A stretch of DNA of 64,000 nt from Thalassotalea euphylliae (GCF_003390395.1 NZ_QUOV01000001.1:1922001-1986000); one strand, 5' to 3'; counted from the first letter of the stretch, positions 45,204 through 54,853 are shown. Notes: generated by a model from the letters alone, not told the origin. Made by a program: numbers and translations.

Positions 45204-45698
45204 TTATCTTGCGCAGCACTTTTTGTACTTCTTACCGCTTAAGCAAGGGCAAGGATCGTTTCGTTTAATGGTTGCTATTTGTTCGTGCTTAATAATTTCA
45301 CCATCGTGATAGCGCCACTGCTCGTTTTCTTTAATAAAGTTTGAACACTCACGCATTTCGTAAACTCTTTCTTGGTGTAGATAAAATGCAGAAAACTCCA
45401 CTTGGGCAGGTTGTGCTAATGGGTTGTGTTGATGAATAGTTAAACGTAGCCAAATATTTTCTTTAGCCCATTCTTCAATGTCTGATACGGAATTTGTTTG
45501 TTGGCTTTCTTGTGTGTATGTATCGAATATATATTGAGCGTGGCACTCTGAGTATGCTGAGAATCTAGAGCGCATTAACTGCTCTGCATTGACTGGGTGT
45601 TTAGCTCCAGTTAGGAAAGGCTGGCAGCACAACGAAAACGTCATGCCCGAACGACACGGGCAGGGTTTATCTTTGTTTACATTATCTATATTTGCCAA
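45204..45698 (-). CDS. ychJ: YchJ-like SEC-C motif protein
   Basis: 164 residues with two SEC-C zinc motifs, one at each end: PCPCRSGMTFSLCCQPFL (N-terminal) and DPCPCLSGKKYKKCCAR (C-terminal). Between them is the family's conserved SRFSAYSECHAQYIFDTY and the NTF2-like body. YchJ proteins (UPF0225) have unclear function. The start is a TTG (MANIDNVNKDKPCPC), since no ATG or GTG precedes the first Cys motif. It lies 39 bases downstream of the sulA-like gene and may be transcribed with it under SOS control. Confidence 0.85.
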   Translation of the reverse strand: MANIDNVNKDKPCPCRSGMTFSLCCQPFLTGAKHPVNAEQLMRSRFSAYSECHAQYIFDTYTQESQQTNSVSDIEEWAKENIWLRLTIHQHNPLAQPAQVEFSAFYLHQERVYEMRECSNFIKENEQWRYHDGEIIKHEQIATIKRNDPCPCLSGKKYKKCCAR

Positions 45699-45737
45699 GG
45701 GAACATCCGGTAAAGAAAAAAACTTATTTTACGTGAA

Positions 45738-46235
45738 TTAGTGCCTCAACAAAACACAGTGTGTTTTACCCAGATGAGCTAAATCCTGCAATTGTGCTTG
45801 TTGCTCTGTGTTTAGTTGCGCATTAATAAGGACAACAGCTGCACAATTACCTTTCGTTAAGGCTTTTTCAATATTGGTATGTGCCACATTAACTTTATTG
45901 GCATGAACCCATAGCACATTTGGGGTTTTCATTTTAGCTTGAGTAAGCGTATTCGCTGAATGTTGGCTTATACGCTTGTCACCGTAGTGATGCGAATTAT
46001 GTGTTGTGGATTTATAAAAATCATCGAATGCATGGCTATCGCTACTAATCACTAGTACCCATTTATGACTCTCGCTGAAGCGTTGGCTTAGCAAGCTAAT
46101 TTGCTGTTCTATACCTGTAGAGTCATTAACGATTTTTTCTTCAAACCAAGGGGTTAGTTGGTAAAGGTTACTTACTGAAGTTGCTTCATTGTTATCAATC
46201 GTTGTTTCACGTGTTGTTATTGGCTGTACTTTCAT
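45738..46235 (-). CDS. sulA: SulA-like SOS cell-division inhibitor
   Basis: 165 residues (SulA of E. coli is 169). SulA blocks FtsZ polymerisation during DNA damage. The C-terminal half aligns with E. coli SulA: NIEKALTKGNCAAVVL and LNTEQQAQLQDLAHLG correspond to the VESMVRALRTGNYSVVI and LTEEEHAELVDAAN segments. The start at 46235 has gaggaac upstream; earlier in-frame starts would lie within or beyond the LexA site. That site lies just upstream. lexA, its usual neighbour in many marine bacteria, is not next to it. Confidence 0.88.
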   Translation of the reverse strand: MKVQPITTRETTIDNNEATSVSNLYQLTPWFEEKIVNDSTGIEQQISLLSQRFSESHKWVLVISSDSHAFDDFYKSTTHNSHHYGDKRISQHSANTLTQAKMKTPNVLWVHANKVNVAHTNIEKALTKGNCAAVVLINAQLNTEQQAQLQDLAHLGKTHCVLLRH

Positions 46236-46258
46236 GCTGAAGTTCCTCGGTATAGACA

Positions 46259-46278
46259 TACTGTATAAATAAACAGTA
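46259..46278 (-). promoter_or_regulatory. LexA (SOS) operator
   Basis: TACTGTATAAATAAACAGTA, a near-perfect match to the E. coli LexA consensus (TACTGT-N8-ACAGTA), with all twelve conserved positions intact. It sits 24-43 bases upstream of the sulA-like start, the right place to repress it. Confidence 0.9.
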
Positions 46279-46535
46279 TATCTATTTTTGTTTAATTGCA
46301 AGTGTTGCTTGAATAAAGTTTGTTCAATTTTTTGGGGGATTAAAGCTTGCTGCATGCGCGGCGATTGATGCTAAGCGAAGCTAAATCAATTAAGCCGTTT
46401 TACTCGTCTGATATGCTGTGCCTTTGTAGCCATGTATAATTTCGGCGCTAATTTTTTGTCAGCTTTATAAGCATTATCCGTGTTCTCGGCGCTAATAAGG
46501 CTTGTGGTGGCAGTCTTATTAATTAGGAACCTTCG

Positions 46536-48659
46536 ATGAAAATCTTCTCAGTGATTGTGGCAAGCACCGCAATTTTAATGACGAGCTCTACGATTGCGAA
46601 AAACGTCAACTCGTTGATCAAACCAAGAATTGTCGGTGGCCAAGTGGCAACTCAAGGTGATTGGCCATGGATGTCTGCTTTGGTCATTACTAATGAACAA
46701 CCTTTATCGTTGCTAATTGCAAAAGACGGTGAAGTTGCAACTCAGCCATTTATGTTTAGCCCGCAAGGCGAGGCTAGGGGCGAAATTATTGATTGCGGGC
46801 TAGGCGAAAAGCCATGTACCAACGCTCAGGATAAAATTTGTTTTATGGAACGTGGTGAGGTGCCATTTGCCACTAAAGTTAATCACTGTGAAACTGGTGG
46901 TGGCATAGGTGCAATTATTTATAACAATGCGCCTGGGCCAATATTAAGTGGTACTTTGTATCCAGATTTTGTTGGTACTATCCCTGTTGTTGCAATCTCT
47001 CAAGATGACGGTCAAGCATTTAAAGATGGTCTGTTGGGTAGTCAAGTAGAAGTATCTGTGACAACGATAGTCGATGGTGCTCAAACATCATTTTGTGGTG
47101 CTAGCTTTTTAGGTGACAAGTGGCTGCTTACTGCATCGCATTGCGTGGATGGTGAAACAACTGACTCATTTAAAGTGAATATTGGTGAGTATGATTTGTC
47201 TGATGGAGCCCCAAATGCACGTTCTGTTGCTCGCATCTATATGCATCCTGAATATGATCCTATTGCGCTTAATAACGATGTCGCATTAATTGAGTTAACA
47301 GAAGAAGCTAACGTTACGGCGGTTAACTTGGCGTCAAAAATTACCACTGATAATGCAGCACTAGATCATCAAACGGTGACAGCGATGGGGTGGGGTGATC
47401 GTACGGGCTATCAACCGGGGGAAGAGCACTTAGCTGATATTCCAGATGTATTACATCAAGTAGATTTAGAGCTGCTTACCAACCTTGAGTGCAATACGAC
47501 GTTAGTTAATTCCTTGATTGGCCCAGATAGCGACCCTAATCAAGGTGGAGTAACCGATAAAATGCTTTGTGCCGCGGTAGCAGGAGGTGGCAAAAGTTCA
47601 TGCCAAGGCGACAGCGGTGGACCACTCGTATTAAATACAAATCAAGGGTGGCAACAAGTAGGCATTGTTAGTTGGGGGATTGGCTGCGCTGCTGAAGGCT
47701 ACCCGGGCGTTTATGCGCGTGTCGCGGAATTTAACGATTGGATTGATGGCATCTATCAAGGTGTTGCTATTGAACAACATGCTGATTTTCACGTTGTTGG
47801 GGTTAATCGCACAGAAACTGCTTTAGTCAGAGTGTCTAACAACAGTGGGCAGGCTGTTAATCTTAACTATTCAATTGTCGGCGATTCGAGTTTTACTATT
47901 ACTGATGGTGAATGTTCGTCGCTGGCTATCGGCGCAAGTTGTGACTTAACGATCACTTATCAGCCAATTGAAGTTGACAAGCATAGTGCAAGGTTAACAA
48001 TCACAACAGACGATACTGGCGTGAAAACAAGTTCCGCTTATTTGTCAGGACAAGCGATTGCTCCTATGCCGAGCTTTGACAATAGTCTGGCATCGGGTAA
48101 TGAAGTTAATTGGTATACCGGTGGTCAACAAAATTGGCAGCAGAATACGAGTAAAAGCAGTATTGAAAGCGGCGCTATTGAGCATAATCAATCAAGCATT
48201 TTGATGGCTCAAATTGAAGGTAAGGGTGAGCTAAGTTTTGAATGGGCGGTATCTTCAGAAGCGAACACTGAGAATTCAAGCGATCCATATGATGCACTTT
48301 ATCTATTCATTAATGGGATTGAGTATAACCTTATCTCAGGTGAGCAAGACTTCGCGGCATTAACGTATACACTTGAAGGTGAACGAAACCGCGTGACTTG
48401 GGTATATCGCAAAGATCAGGAAACATCGGCAGGTAACGATAAGGCCTACTTGCGAAATATAGTGTTTACCGCAACAGAAGAGTTAGGTACTGCCCCCGTT
48501 CCGCCAACACCATCAACCCCAAGTACGCCGAGCACACCACCTACACCGGCTCCGCCAACGGTACCAGAAACCGAGTCATCAACAGGCTCTTCTGGTGGTG
48601 GTTCAATAGCATGGTTATTGTCACTTTCCGTTTTATTGGTTTTTAGGCGCAAAGGCTAG
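46536..48659 (+). CDS. S1 serine protease with internal PA domain and GlyGly-CTERM tail (copy 1)
   Basis: 707 residues. After a signal peptide and short propeptide, Arg31-Ile-Val-Gly-Gly marks zymogen activation. A PA-type domain (about residues 75-180) is inserted between the first strand (WPWMSALV) and the catalytic His202 (TASHC). Asp248 and Ser360 complete the triad (NNDVALI; CQGDSGGP). The residue equivalent to trypsin Asp189 is Ser354 (KSSCQGDS), as in chymotrypsin. Two Ig-like domains, a Thr/Pro-rich linker and a GlyGly-CTERM tail (SSGGGSIAWLL, a hydrophobic segment, then basic residues) follow, so it is expected to be cut by a rhombosortase and shown or released at the surface. Confidence 0.88.
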   Translation: MKIFSVIVASTAILMTSSTIAKNVNSLIKPRIVGGQVATQGDWPWMSALVITNEQPLSLLIAKDGEVATQPFMFSPQGEARGEIIDCGLGEKPCTNAQDKICFMERGEVPFATKVNHCETGGGIGAIIYNNAPGPILSGTLYPDFVGTIPVVAISQDDGQAFKDGLLGSQVEVSVTTIVDGAQTSFCGASFLGDKWLLTASHCVDGETTDSFKVNIGEYDLSDGAPNARSVARIYMHPEYDPIALNNDVALIELTEEANVTAVNLASKITTDNAALDHQTVTAMGWGDRTGYQPGEEHLADIPDVLHQVDLELLTNLECNTTLVNSLIGPDSDPNQGGVTDKMLCAAVAGGGKSSCQGDSGGPLVLNTNQGWQQVGIVSWGIGCAAEGYPGVYARVAEFNDWIDGIYQGVAIEQHADFHVVGVNRTETALVRVSNNSGQAVNLNYSIVGDSSFTITDGECSSLAIGASCDLTITYQPIEVDKHSARLTITTDDTGVKTSSAYLSGQAIAPMPSFDNSLASGNEVNWYTGGQQNWQQNTSKSSIESGAIEHNQSSILMAQIEGKGELSFEWAVSSEANTENSSDPYDALYLFINGIEYNLISGEQDFAALTYTLEGERNRVTWVYRKDQETSAGNDKAYLRNIVFTATEELGTAPVPPTPSTPSTPSTPPTPAPPTVPETESSTGSSGGGSIAWLLSLSVLLVFRRKG

Positions 48660-48892
48660 TTTAGCTGGCCAAATATTCTGCCAACTTATAAAAGGTAACT
48701 TATCTTATATTTTAGAGCTTATATTGTAGAGCTCGGTATTACTGCTCCACTGGTGTCTGTTTTTTACGAATCACTAGTTGCGGTATTTAAAGCTTACCTC
48801 TAAATAAATTGTAAAATTTTTCGACTTTTTTGCTTTAAACCTCGTAGAGGATCTATTAAGGTGAGTTTGGAAATTTTGTTAAGGAAGTGTAA

Positions 48893-50968
48893 ATGAAAAG
48901 ATTTGGGATAGCGGCAATCAGTGCGGCATTAATGGTAGCCTACCCTGTGGTAGCCAAAAACACTAATCCACTTGTTAAGCCGAGAATTGTTGGTGGTGAG
49001 CAGGCGGTGAATGGCGATTGGCCATGGATGTCAGCGTTAGTGTTTACGGGTGAAGAGCTAACAACTTCATTGGAAGTGTCGGGCACAAGCTATGATACTG
49101 GGCCGTTTACCAATAGCCCTGCAGGTCAGGCAAGCGGCGAGCTTGTTGATTGCGGCATTGGCGATCAAGCTTGTAGCGATGCACAAGACAAAGTTTGTTT
49201 AATTGAACGTGGTGAAATCAACTTTTCGGTAAAAGCGGAAAACTGTGAAGCCGGCGGTGGTGTTGGTGTTGTTATTTATAACAATGTTGACGGCGCGATT
49301 AATGGCACGCTAGGTGATGACTTTGCTGGTGGTATTCCGGTCGTTGCAATTAATCAAGAAGACGGTCAAGCACTAAAGGCAAATAACCTTGGTGATATGG
49401 CAACGGTTTCTGTATCGAGTGAAGCGAGCCTAATTCAAGACTCTTCATGTGGTGCAACATTCCTTGGTGGCAAATGGGTATTGACGGCTTCGCACTGTGT
49501 CGATAGTGCAAGCTCTCAATTTGTCAAAGTGAATGTTGGCGAGCATGACCTATCCGATGGCGCAGAAAATGCTATCGATATCCAAACCATTTACATGCAC
49601 CCAGAATTCGATGCACCTAGTTTAAATAATGATATTGCGTTATTAGAGTTAGTGGAAACTGTTGATGCCCCAAGTGTTACCTTGGCATCTAAAGTTACCA
49701 CTGACAATGCGGCCGCAGAAGCAAGCGATGTTACCGTAATTGGTTGGGGCGGTCGTTTGGGTTATGAGCCAGGCGACGGGCCAACAGGTGATTTCCCAGA
49801 TATTTTGCATCAAGTAGACTTACAACTGCTAAATAACCAAGAATGTCGAACCATTTTAGCCAATTCATTGTTCGGTGAAGGCGGCGACCCTGACCGAGCA
49901 GGTGTGACTGATGTCATGATTTGTGCGGCTGTCGCTGGTGGCGGTAAAGGTTCATGTCAAGGTGACAGTGGTGGCCCTCTCGTACTAAATACTAACGAAG
50001 GCTGGCAACAACTAGGTATTGTTAGCTGGGGCTTTGGTTGTGCAGCAGATGGGTTCCCAGGCGTTTATGCGCGTGTTGCTGAATTTGATGATTGGTTAAC
50101 GGCAATCACTGAAGGTATTGCGATTAACCAAACGCAAGACTTCCATATTGTCGGTACTGAGCAAACTTTTAGCACGCAAGTAGAAGTGGTTAACAACGCC
50201 TCACAAACAGCGAACCTTACCTACAGCATTGAAGGCGATGATAGCTTCTCTGTTTCTGATGGTGAGTGTTTATCGCTCACCGCGGGTGAACGTTGTCAGT
50301 TAACGGTTAATTACACGGCTAGTGCCGTAGGTGAGCAAACAGCTCGTCTAACCATTAACAGTGATAATAGTGAGATTACCACCAGCGAGACTTTCTTAGC
50401 AGGTCGTGCAATTGCGGCATCAAGTGATATTGAAAACACGGTTGGCGGCGATGAAAACATCACTTGGTATAACGGTGGTGAACAGGCTTGGCTTGCCAAT
50501 AGCGTTGACGGTGGCATTGAAAGCGGCGCAATTACTCATGATCAAGACAGTATCGTTATGGCTGTCGTAAGTGGTGAAGGTGAACTTAACTTTGAATGGT
50601 CGGTATCATCAGAAGAAAATGCTGACGATCCTGCCGAGCCTTACGACGCGCTTTATATTTATATCAATGGTGAACTAGTAGAGTTTATCTCAGGTGAAGT
50701 CGCATTTGAGCAAAAATCTTACGACTTAACGGGTGAAGAAAACCGTATTACTTGGGTATACAACAAAGACGGCTCTGCAAGTGAGGGTGACGATAAAGGC
50801 TATATTCGCAATATTAGCTTTACGCCGACAGCGGCACCAGCTCCAGCTCCAGCGCCGACACCAACACCATCGACGACTCCGGCAGCACCGAGTAGCTCTT
50901 CTGGTGGCGGCTCTATGGCATGGTTACTACCATTGTTATCGTTAGTGTGGTTAAGAAGAAAACACTAG
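48893..50968 (+). CDS. S1 serine protease with internal PA domain and GlyGly-CTERM tail (copy 2)
   Basis: 691 residues, a paralogue of the preceding gene: same order of signal peptide, IVGG at Ile32, PA insertion, His201, Asp247, Ser359, Ig-like domains and GlyGly-CTERM (SSGGGSMAWLL). The position equivalent to trypsin Asp189 is Gly353 (KGSCQGDS), different from copy 1. The propeptide segment (KNTNPLVKPR) is almost the same as that of copy 1. A 233-base spacer separates the two genes, with its own likely promoter, and a terminator follows this copy. Duplication followed by divergence of substrate pocket is likely. Confidence 0.88.
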   Translation: MKRFGIAAISAALMVAYPVVAKNTNPLVKPRIVGGEQAVNGDWPWMSALVFTGEELTTSLEVSGTSYDTGPFTNSPAGQASGELVDCGIGDQACSDAQDKVCLIERGEINFSVKAENCEAGGGVGVVIYNNVDGAINGTLGDDFAGGIPVVAINQEDGQALKANNLGDMATVSVSSEASLIQDSSCGATFLGGKWVLTASHCVDSASSQFVKVNVGEHDLSDGAENAIDIQTIYMHPEFDAPSLNNDIALLELVETVDAPSVTLASKVTTDNAAAEASDVTVIGWGGRLGYEPGDGPTGDFPDILHQVDLQLLNNQECRTILANSLFGEGGDPDRAGVTDVMICAAVAGGGKGSCQGDSGGPLVLNTNEGWQQLGIVSWGFGCAADGFPGVYARVAEFDDWLTAITEGIAINQTQDFHIVGTEQTFSTQVEVVNNASQTANLTYSIEGDDSFSVSDGECLSLTAGERCQLTVNYTASAVGEQTARLTINSDNSEITTSETFLAGRAIAASSDIENTVGGDENITWYNGGEQAWLANSVDGGIESGAITHDQDSIVMAVVSGEGELNFEWSVSSEENADDPAEPYDALYIYINGELVEFISGEVAFEQKSYDLTGEENRITWVYNKDGSASEGDDKGYIRNISFTPTAAPAPAPAPTPTPSTTPAAPSSSSGGGSMAWLLPLLSLVWLRRKH

Positions 50969-51033
50969 CTAAGCTGATTATTAACGGCAGCTTGTTAACT
51001 TATTAGTTTATATAGCTTTTCGTTAGCCTGTTT

Positions 51034-51060
51034 AAAGGTCTGCATATGCAGGCCTTTTTT
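51034..51060 (+). terminator. Rho-independent terminator after protease copy 2
   Basis: Stem AAAGGTCTGCA / TGCAGGCCTTT (one G-T pair) with a minimal loop, followed by a T-run. It lies 65 bases past the stop codon and isolates the proteases from the nitrate locus. Confidence 0.88.
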
Positions 51061-51284
51061 GTGCCAAATAGCTTAACATTAGGGAATGTTTATAGTTATC
51101 AGTTCATTGCGTTGCACGTGTTTCACTAAAATAAAGCAAAGCTGCATTAAATCGGTTCATTAGTTGCGTAAATAGCCATAATAATAAACTTAAGATCATG
51201 TTATTTAAGGGAATATAAAGCTGGTGTGTATCTTGTATTAGTTGCAGTCTAAGCTTGGAAAAGTGGCGACTCACGCAAACCAGC
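51061..51284. promoter_or_regulatory. Putative promoter region of nasT-nasS
   Basis: An AT-rich stretch of about 220 bases between the protease terminator and nasT, which must carry its promoter. I do not see a definite sigma-54 or sigma-70 pair, or a nitrogen-regulator site. Confidence 0.4.
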
Positions 51285-51890
51285 ATGCAAAAACAACAAT
51301 TAAATGAACTTAACGTGCTACTTATCGAAGACGATAAGAAAAAAGCCGACATTCTGATGAGTGCTTTAGATCACTCACAATACTGTATTAAACACGTCGC
51401 ATCTTCGGGTATGTCATTGCTCAAGCAAGTTGAACAACTGCAACCTGATGTCATTATTATCGATGTAGAATCCCCAAGTCGCGATATTCTCGACAGCCTC
51501 AGCATTATTTCACACGCCAATCCTAAACCTGTTGTCATGTTCTCGGAACAAGAAGATACCGAAACCATTAATCAAACAGTGAAATCTGGGGTTAGTGCCT
51601 ATATTGCCGGCGATATAAATCCTATTCGGGTGCGCTCCATTTTAGATACCGCCGTCGCGCGTTTTTCAGAATACCAAGCGCTAAAAAGTGAACTGGTCAA
51701 AACCAAGCAAAAGCTTTCTAGCCAGCGCGTGGTTGAACAAGCAAAAGTTTGGTTGATGGAAACCAAAAGCCTAACTGAAAAAGAGGCTTATCATCGAATT
51801 CGCAAAATGGCGATGGATAACAGTCAGAAGCTAGAAGACGTGGCCAAAAATATTTTATCACTTGCGCAAATGTTGGAGAAATCATCATGA
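51285..51890 (+). CDS. nasT: NasT-like ANTAR response regulator
   Basis: 201 residues. A receiver-like domain (VLLIEDDKKKADIL, IIIDVESPSRD) is followed by a C-terminal ANTAR RNA-binding domain with RVVEQAKVWLMETKSLTEKEAYHRIRKMAM. ANTAR proteins bind two-hairpin leaders and prevent transcription termination. Its partner NasS follows with a 4-base overlap (ATGA). A TTG 30 bases earlier is possible, but the ATG aligns with relatives. It is expected to act on the leader upstream of nrtA. Confidence 0.9.
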   Translation: MQKQQLNELNVLLIEDDKKKADILMSALDHSQYCIKHVASSGMSLLKQVEQLQPDVIIIDVESPSRDILDSLSIISHANPKPVVMFSEQEDTETINQTVKSGVSAYIAGDINPIRVRSILDTAVARFSEYQALKSELVKTKQKLSSQRVVEQAKVWLMETKSLTEKEAYHRIRKMAMDNSQKLEDVAKNILSLAQMLEKSS

Positions 51891-53047
51891 ACAGCACCAA
51901 TATTCACAACATAGAGCATAACAAGCGCAATATCTCTCTTGGCTTTATGCCATTAACTGACTGCGCGCCACTTGTCATTGCCCATGAGTTGGGCTTTTTT
52001 GAGTCGCAAGGGCTGAATGTTACCCTGAAAAAGCAATATTCATGGGCGACTATGCGCGATAAGTTACATGCAGGCGTGTTAGATGCAGGGCAGTTTCTTG
52101 CACCTATGCCGATTGCCAGCACATTAGGGTTAAGTGGCCCTGCGGTAAACGTTATTGCACCTATGGTGCTGAGCCAAAATGGTAACGGCATTACTATCTC
52201 AATGGCGCTTTACGAAGAAATAAAATTTGTTCATCAACGCCATCAAATAGATTTACCCATTAGCGCTGCTTTATTGAAACCCGTCATTGAGGCCAGAAAG
52301 AAAGCAAGCAAGCAAACTGATACGAAATTAAGATTTGCCACCGTTTATCCGCACAGTTGTCATTATTATCAATTACTCACGTGGTTCGAGCAAAACGGTG
52401 TCAATAAGGACGATGTTGATATCGTGATTATTCCTCCTGCCTCTATGGTTGAAGCGCTCCAAAGTGACGATATTGACGGCTTTTGTGTGGGTGGCCCATG
52501 GAATGCTAAAGCAGTGCGTGATGGTGTTGGCGTTACGGGGGCAACATCTTGCGATATATGGCCTGACATGCCAGAAAAAGTGCTGGCGATGAAACAAAGC
52601 TGGCAAGAGCAACACCCAGAAACGACTACAGCACTGATCATCGCGCTGCAGCAAGCATGTGATTGGCTAGCTACGGTTGCAAATCGTTTTGAAGCGGCGC
52701 GTATACTTAGTCGGCACACCTATTTAGATTTACATTTGTCGGTTATCGCGCCGTCGCTTATCGGTAGCTGTTTGGTACATCACCAACTGTCACCGCGGCA
52801 CATTCCGAGCTATAACCGTTTTGCCCTTGATGGCAACGATACCATCAACAAACCGGAACTATTCCATGGTGAATGGCTGTTGAGTCAGATGGTCAAGCAT
52901 CAACATATTCCTGCTGAAGTTAAGCTAGAAGCACTGATTGATAGTGTTTTTCGACAAGATATTTATCAGCAAGCATTTGCAGAGCACGATGCTTTTGCAA
53001 CACCAACTAAGGTAACGCCATTAAAAAGCACCAAAATGGTACCTTAG
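51887..53047 (+). CDS. nasS: NasS-like nitrate/nitrite sensor
   Basis: 386 residues in the CmpA/NrtA family (LGFMPLTDCAPLVIAHELGFF; FCVGGPWNAKA). Unlike the NrtA protein downstream, it has no signal peptide, so it stays in the cytoplasm, the hallmark of NasS. NasS binds NasT without nitrate and releases it when nitrate or nitrite is bound. The start overlaps the nasT stop in ATGA, giving equal synthesis of the pair. Confidence 0.9.
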   Translation: MNSTNIHNIEHNKRNISLGFMPLTDCAPLVIAHELGFFESQGLNVTLKKQYSWATMRDKLHAGVLDAGQFLAPMPIASTLGLSGPAVNVIAPMVLSQNGNGITISMALYEEIKFVHQRHQIDLPISAALLKPVIEARKKASKQTDTKLRFATVYPHSCHYYQLLTWFEQNGVNKDDVDIVIIPPASMVEALQSDDIDGFCVGGPWNAKAVRDGVGVTGATSCDIWPDMPEKVLAMKQSWQEQHPETTTALIIALQQACDWLATVANRFEAARILSRHTYLDLHLSVIAPSLIGSCLVHHQLSPRHIPSYNRFALDGNDTINKPELFHGEWLLSQMVKHQHIPAEVKLEALIDSVFRQDIYQQAFAEHDAFATPTKVTPLKSTKMVP

Positions 53048-53151
53048 TGCGCCAAACTAATGCATTGGCAGGCTAACAGCGTTTAACCCAAAATCATCAC
53101 TAGGGTGTGCAAAGTCAATAAAAATAAGGGTTTAGAGTAAATGTTCAAAGT

Positions 53152-53166
53152 TGGCACTAAACCTGA
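53152..53166 (+). promoter_or_regulatory. Possible sigma-54-type promoter (weak)
   Basis: TGGCAC is followed 5 bases later by CTGAA, so the -24 element is perfect but the -12 GC is replaced by GA. Nitrate assimilation operons are often under NtrC and sigma-54. The match is only partial. Confidence 0.3.
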
Positions 53167-53331
53167 ATAGTAATAATTGAAGTTATCAACGTTTGTAGTT
53201 GGGTCAAACGAAAACAAAAACCAACCCTGCAACGGCTGTGGGTATAACTCGCCTAGAACCAAGCATTTTAGGCAACAAAGATTACGCGTTAATAAACAAG
53301 TAATAACACAACAATTTATTTAACTAATTAC

Positions 53332-53347
53332 ACCGCAAAGGCGTGGT
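53332..53347 (+). promoter_or_regulatory. ANTAR target hairpin P1 in the nrtA leader
   Basis: Stem ACCGC / GTGGT (one G-T pair) with the hexaloop AAAGGC. Position 1 is A and position 4 is G, the conserved ANTAR pattern. It lies 24 bases before P2, the usual arrangement of the two-hairpin target. Confidence 0.65.
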
Positions 53348-53368
53348 AACCGATTAGTTTGGCATAGT

Positions 53369-53429
53369 AGCCCGCATGCACGTGGTAGTGATCTCCATGA
53401 TCAAACCTCAGGTGCAGCGGGCTTTTTTT
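53369..53429 (+). terminator. Leader terminator overlapping ANTAR hairpin P2
   Basis: The terminator pairs AGCCCGC-A-TGCAC with GTGCA-GCGGGCT and is followed by six Ts. P2 (53372-53385: CCGC, hexaloop ATGCAC, GTGG) uses the same bases as the 5' side of the terminator, so the two are mutually exclusive. NasT binding to P1/P2 would prevent termination before nrtA. In P2, loop position 1 is A but position 4 is C rather than G. Confidence 0.75.
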
Positions 53430-53443
53430 ATTTGGAGGAACGG

Positions 53444-54853
53444 ATGTTTAAACACCTATTAAAACAACCTAAACATTTCTGCCGTAAAATAATGGGTCAA
53501 GCGCTTGTAGCCGGCCTTTGTCTTTCGAGCAGTGTCGTAAGCGTTAGTGTTAGTGCCGAGGAGTTAGGGTATCCAGAAAAAGAAGAGCTAAAATTCGGTT
53601 TCATTAAACTTACAGATATGGCACCTATCGCCATTGCTTATGAAAAAGGCTATTTCGAAGACGAAGGTTTATACGTCACGATTGAAGCGCAAGCAAACTG
53701 GAAAGTGTTGCTTGATGGTGTGATTGATGGCCGCTTAGACGGTGCTCATATGCTAGCGGGTCAGCCAATTGCAGCAACCATTGGTTATGGCACAAAGGCT
53801 GAAATCATTACACCGTTTTCAATGGACCTAAATGGTAATGGCATCACAGTTTCTAATGAAATTTGGAAACAAATGAAGCCAAACATTCCGAAGCAATCTG
53901 ACGGTAAGCCAGTTCACCCGATCAAAGCTGATGCCCTTAAGCCTGTGGTTGAAAAATACTCAGAAGCGGGTAAGCCATTTAATATGGGCATGGTATTCCC
54001 AGTGTCTACCCATAACTATGAGTTACGCTACTGGTTGGCGGCAGGTGGTATTCACCCTGGTTACTACGCACCACATAAAGGCGACACATCTGGTCAAATT
54101 GACGCTCAAGCATTACTTTCGGTAACGCCGCCACCTCAAATGCCTGCCACGTTAGAAGCTGGCACTATCTATGGTTACTGTGTGGGTGAACCTTGGAACC
54201 AGCAAGCAGTATTCAAAGGTATTGGTGTACCTGTTGTTACTGACTACGAGATCTGGAAAGACAATCCAGAAAAAGTATTCGGTATCACCAAAGCGTTTGC
54301 TGAAAAATACCCTAATACCACTATTCGTTTAACGCGTGCACTCATTCGCGCTGCGAAATGGTTAGACGAGAACAACAACGCTAACCGTCCAGAAGCGGTA
54401 AAAATTCTATCGCAGTCAAACTACGTTGGTGCTGACTACGATGTGATTGCAAACAGCATGACAGGTACCTTTGAATACGAAAAAGGTGACAAACGCGCTG
54501 TTCCTGACTTCAACGTATTCTTCCGTTACAACGCAACATACCCATTCTATTCAGATGCCATTTGGTACTTAACACAAATGCGTCGTTGGGGCCAAATCAG
54601 TGATGATAAGCCGGATAGCTGGTACTTCGATGTAGCGAAAAAAGTATACCGTCCAGATATTTACATGAAGGCAGTGCAATCATTGGTTGATGAGAAAATT
54701 ATGCCGGCAACTGATTTCGCTTCGCTTGATGGTGAAGACGGCTTCCGCAGCCCGCAAACACACTTCATCGATAACATCGTTTACGACGGTACTAAGCCAA
54801 ACGAATACATCAATAAATTTAACATTGGCTTAAAAGCTGGCGACAAGATTTAG
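53444..54853 (+). CDS. nrtA: Nitrate ABC transporter substrate-binding protein NrtA
   Basis: 469 residues with a long Sec signal peptide (cleavage likely after VSA, before EELGYPE). The mature part is CmpA/NrtA family: [21 protein letters not shown], and the [12 protein letters not shown] motif that helps form the nitrate pocket. The ggagga Shine-Dalgarno lies directly after the leader terminator T-run; the ATG given is preferred over one 12 bases earlier. It delivers nitrate/nitrite to NrtB. NasS is a cytoplasmic relative in the same locus. Confidence 0.93.
   Translation: MFKHLLKQPKHFCRKIMGQALVAGLCLSSSVVSVSVSAEELGYPEKEELKFGFIKLTDMAPIAIAYEKGYFEDEGLYVTIEAQANWKVLLDGVIDGRLDGAHMLAGQPIAATIGYGTKAEIITPFSMDLNGNGITVSNEIWKQMKPNIPKQSDGKPVHPIKADALKPVVEKYSEAGKPFNMGMVFPVSTHNYELRYWLAAGGIHPGYYAPHKGDTSGQIDAQALLSVTPPPQMPATLEAGTIYGYCVGEPWNQQAVFKGIGVPVVTDYEIWKDNPEKVFGITKAFAEKYPNTTIRLTRALIRAAKWLDENNNANRPEAVKILSQSNYVGADYDVIANSMTGTFEYEKGDKRAVPDFNVFFRYNATYPFYSDAIWYLTQMRRWGQISDDKPDSWYFDVAKKVYRPDIYMKAVQSLVDEKIMPATDFASLDGEDGFRSPQTHFIDNIVYDGTKPNEYINKFNIGLKAGDKI

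Noticed and set aside
48446..48652. A 68-codon leftward frame opposite the end of the first protease
   Set aside because: It is an antisense reading of the Thr/Pro-rich linker; low complexity makes the frame open by chance.
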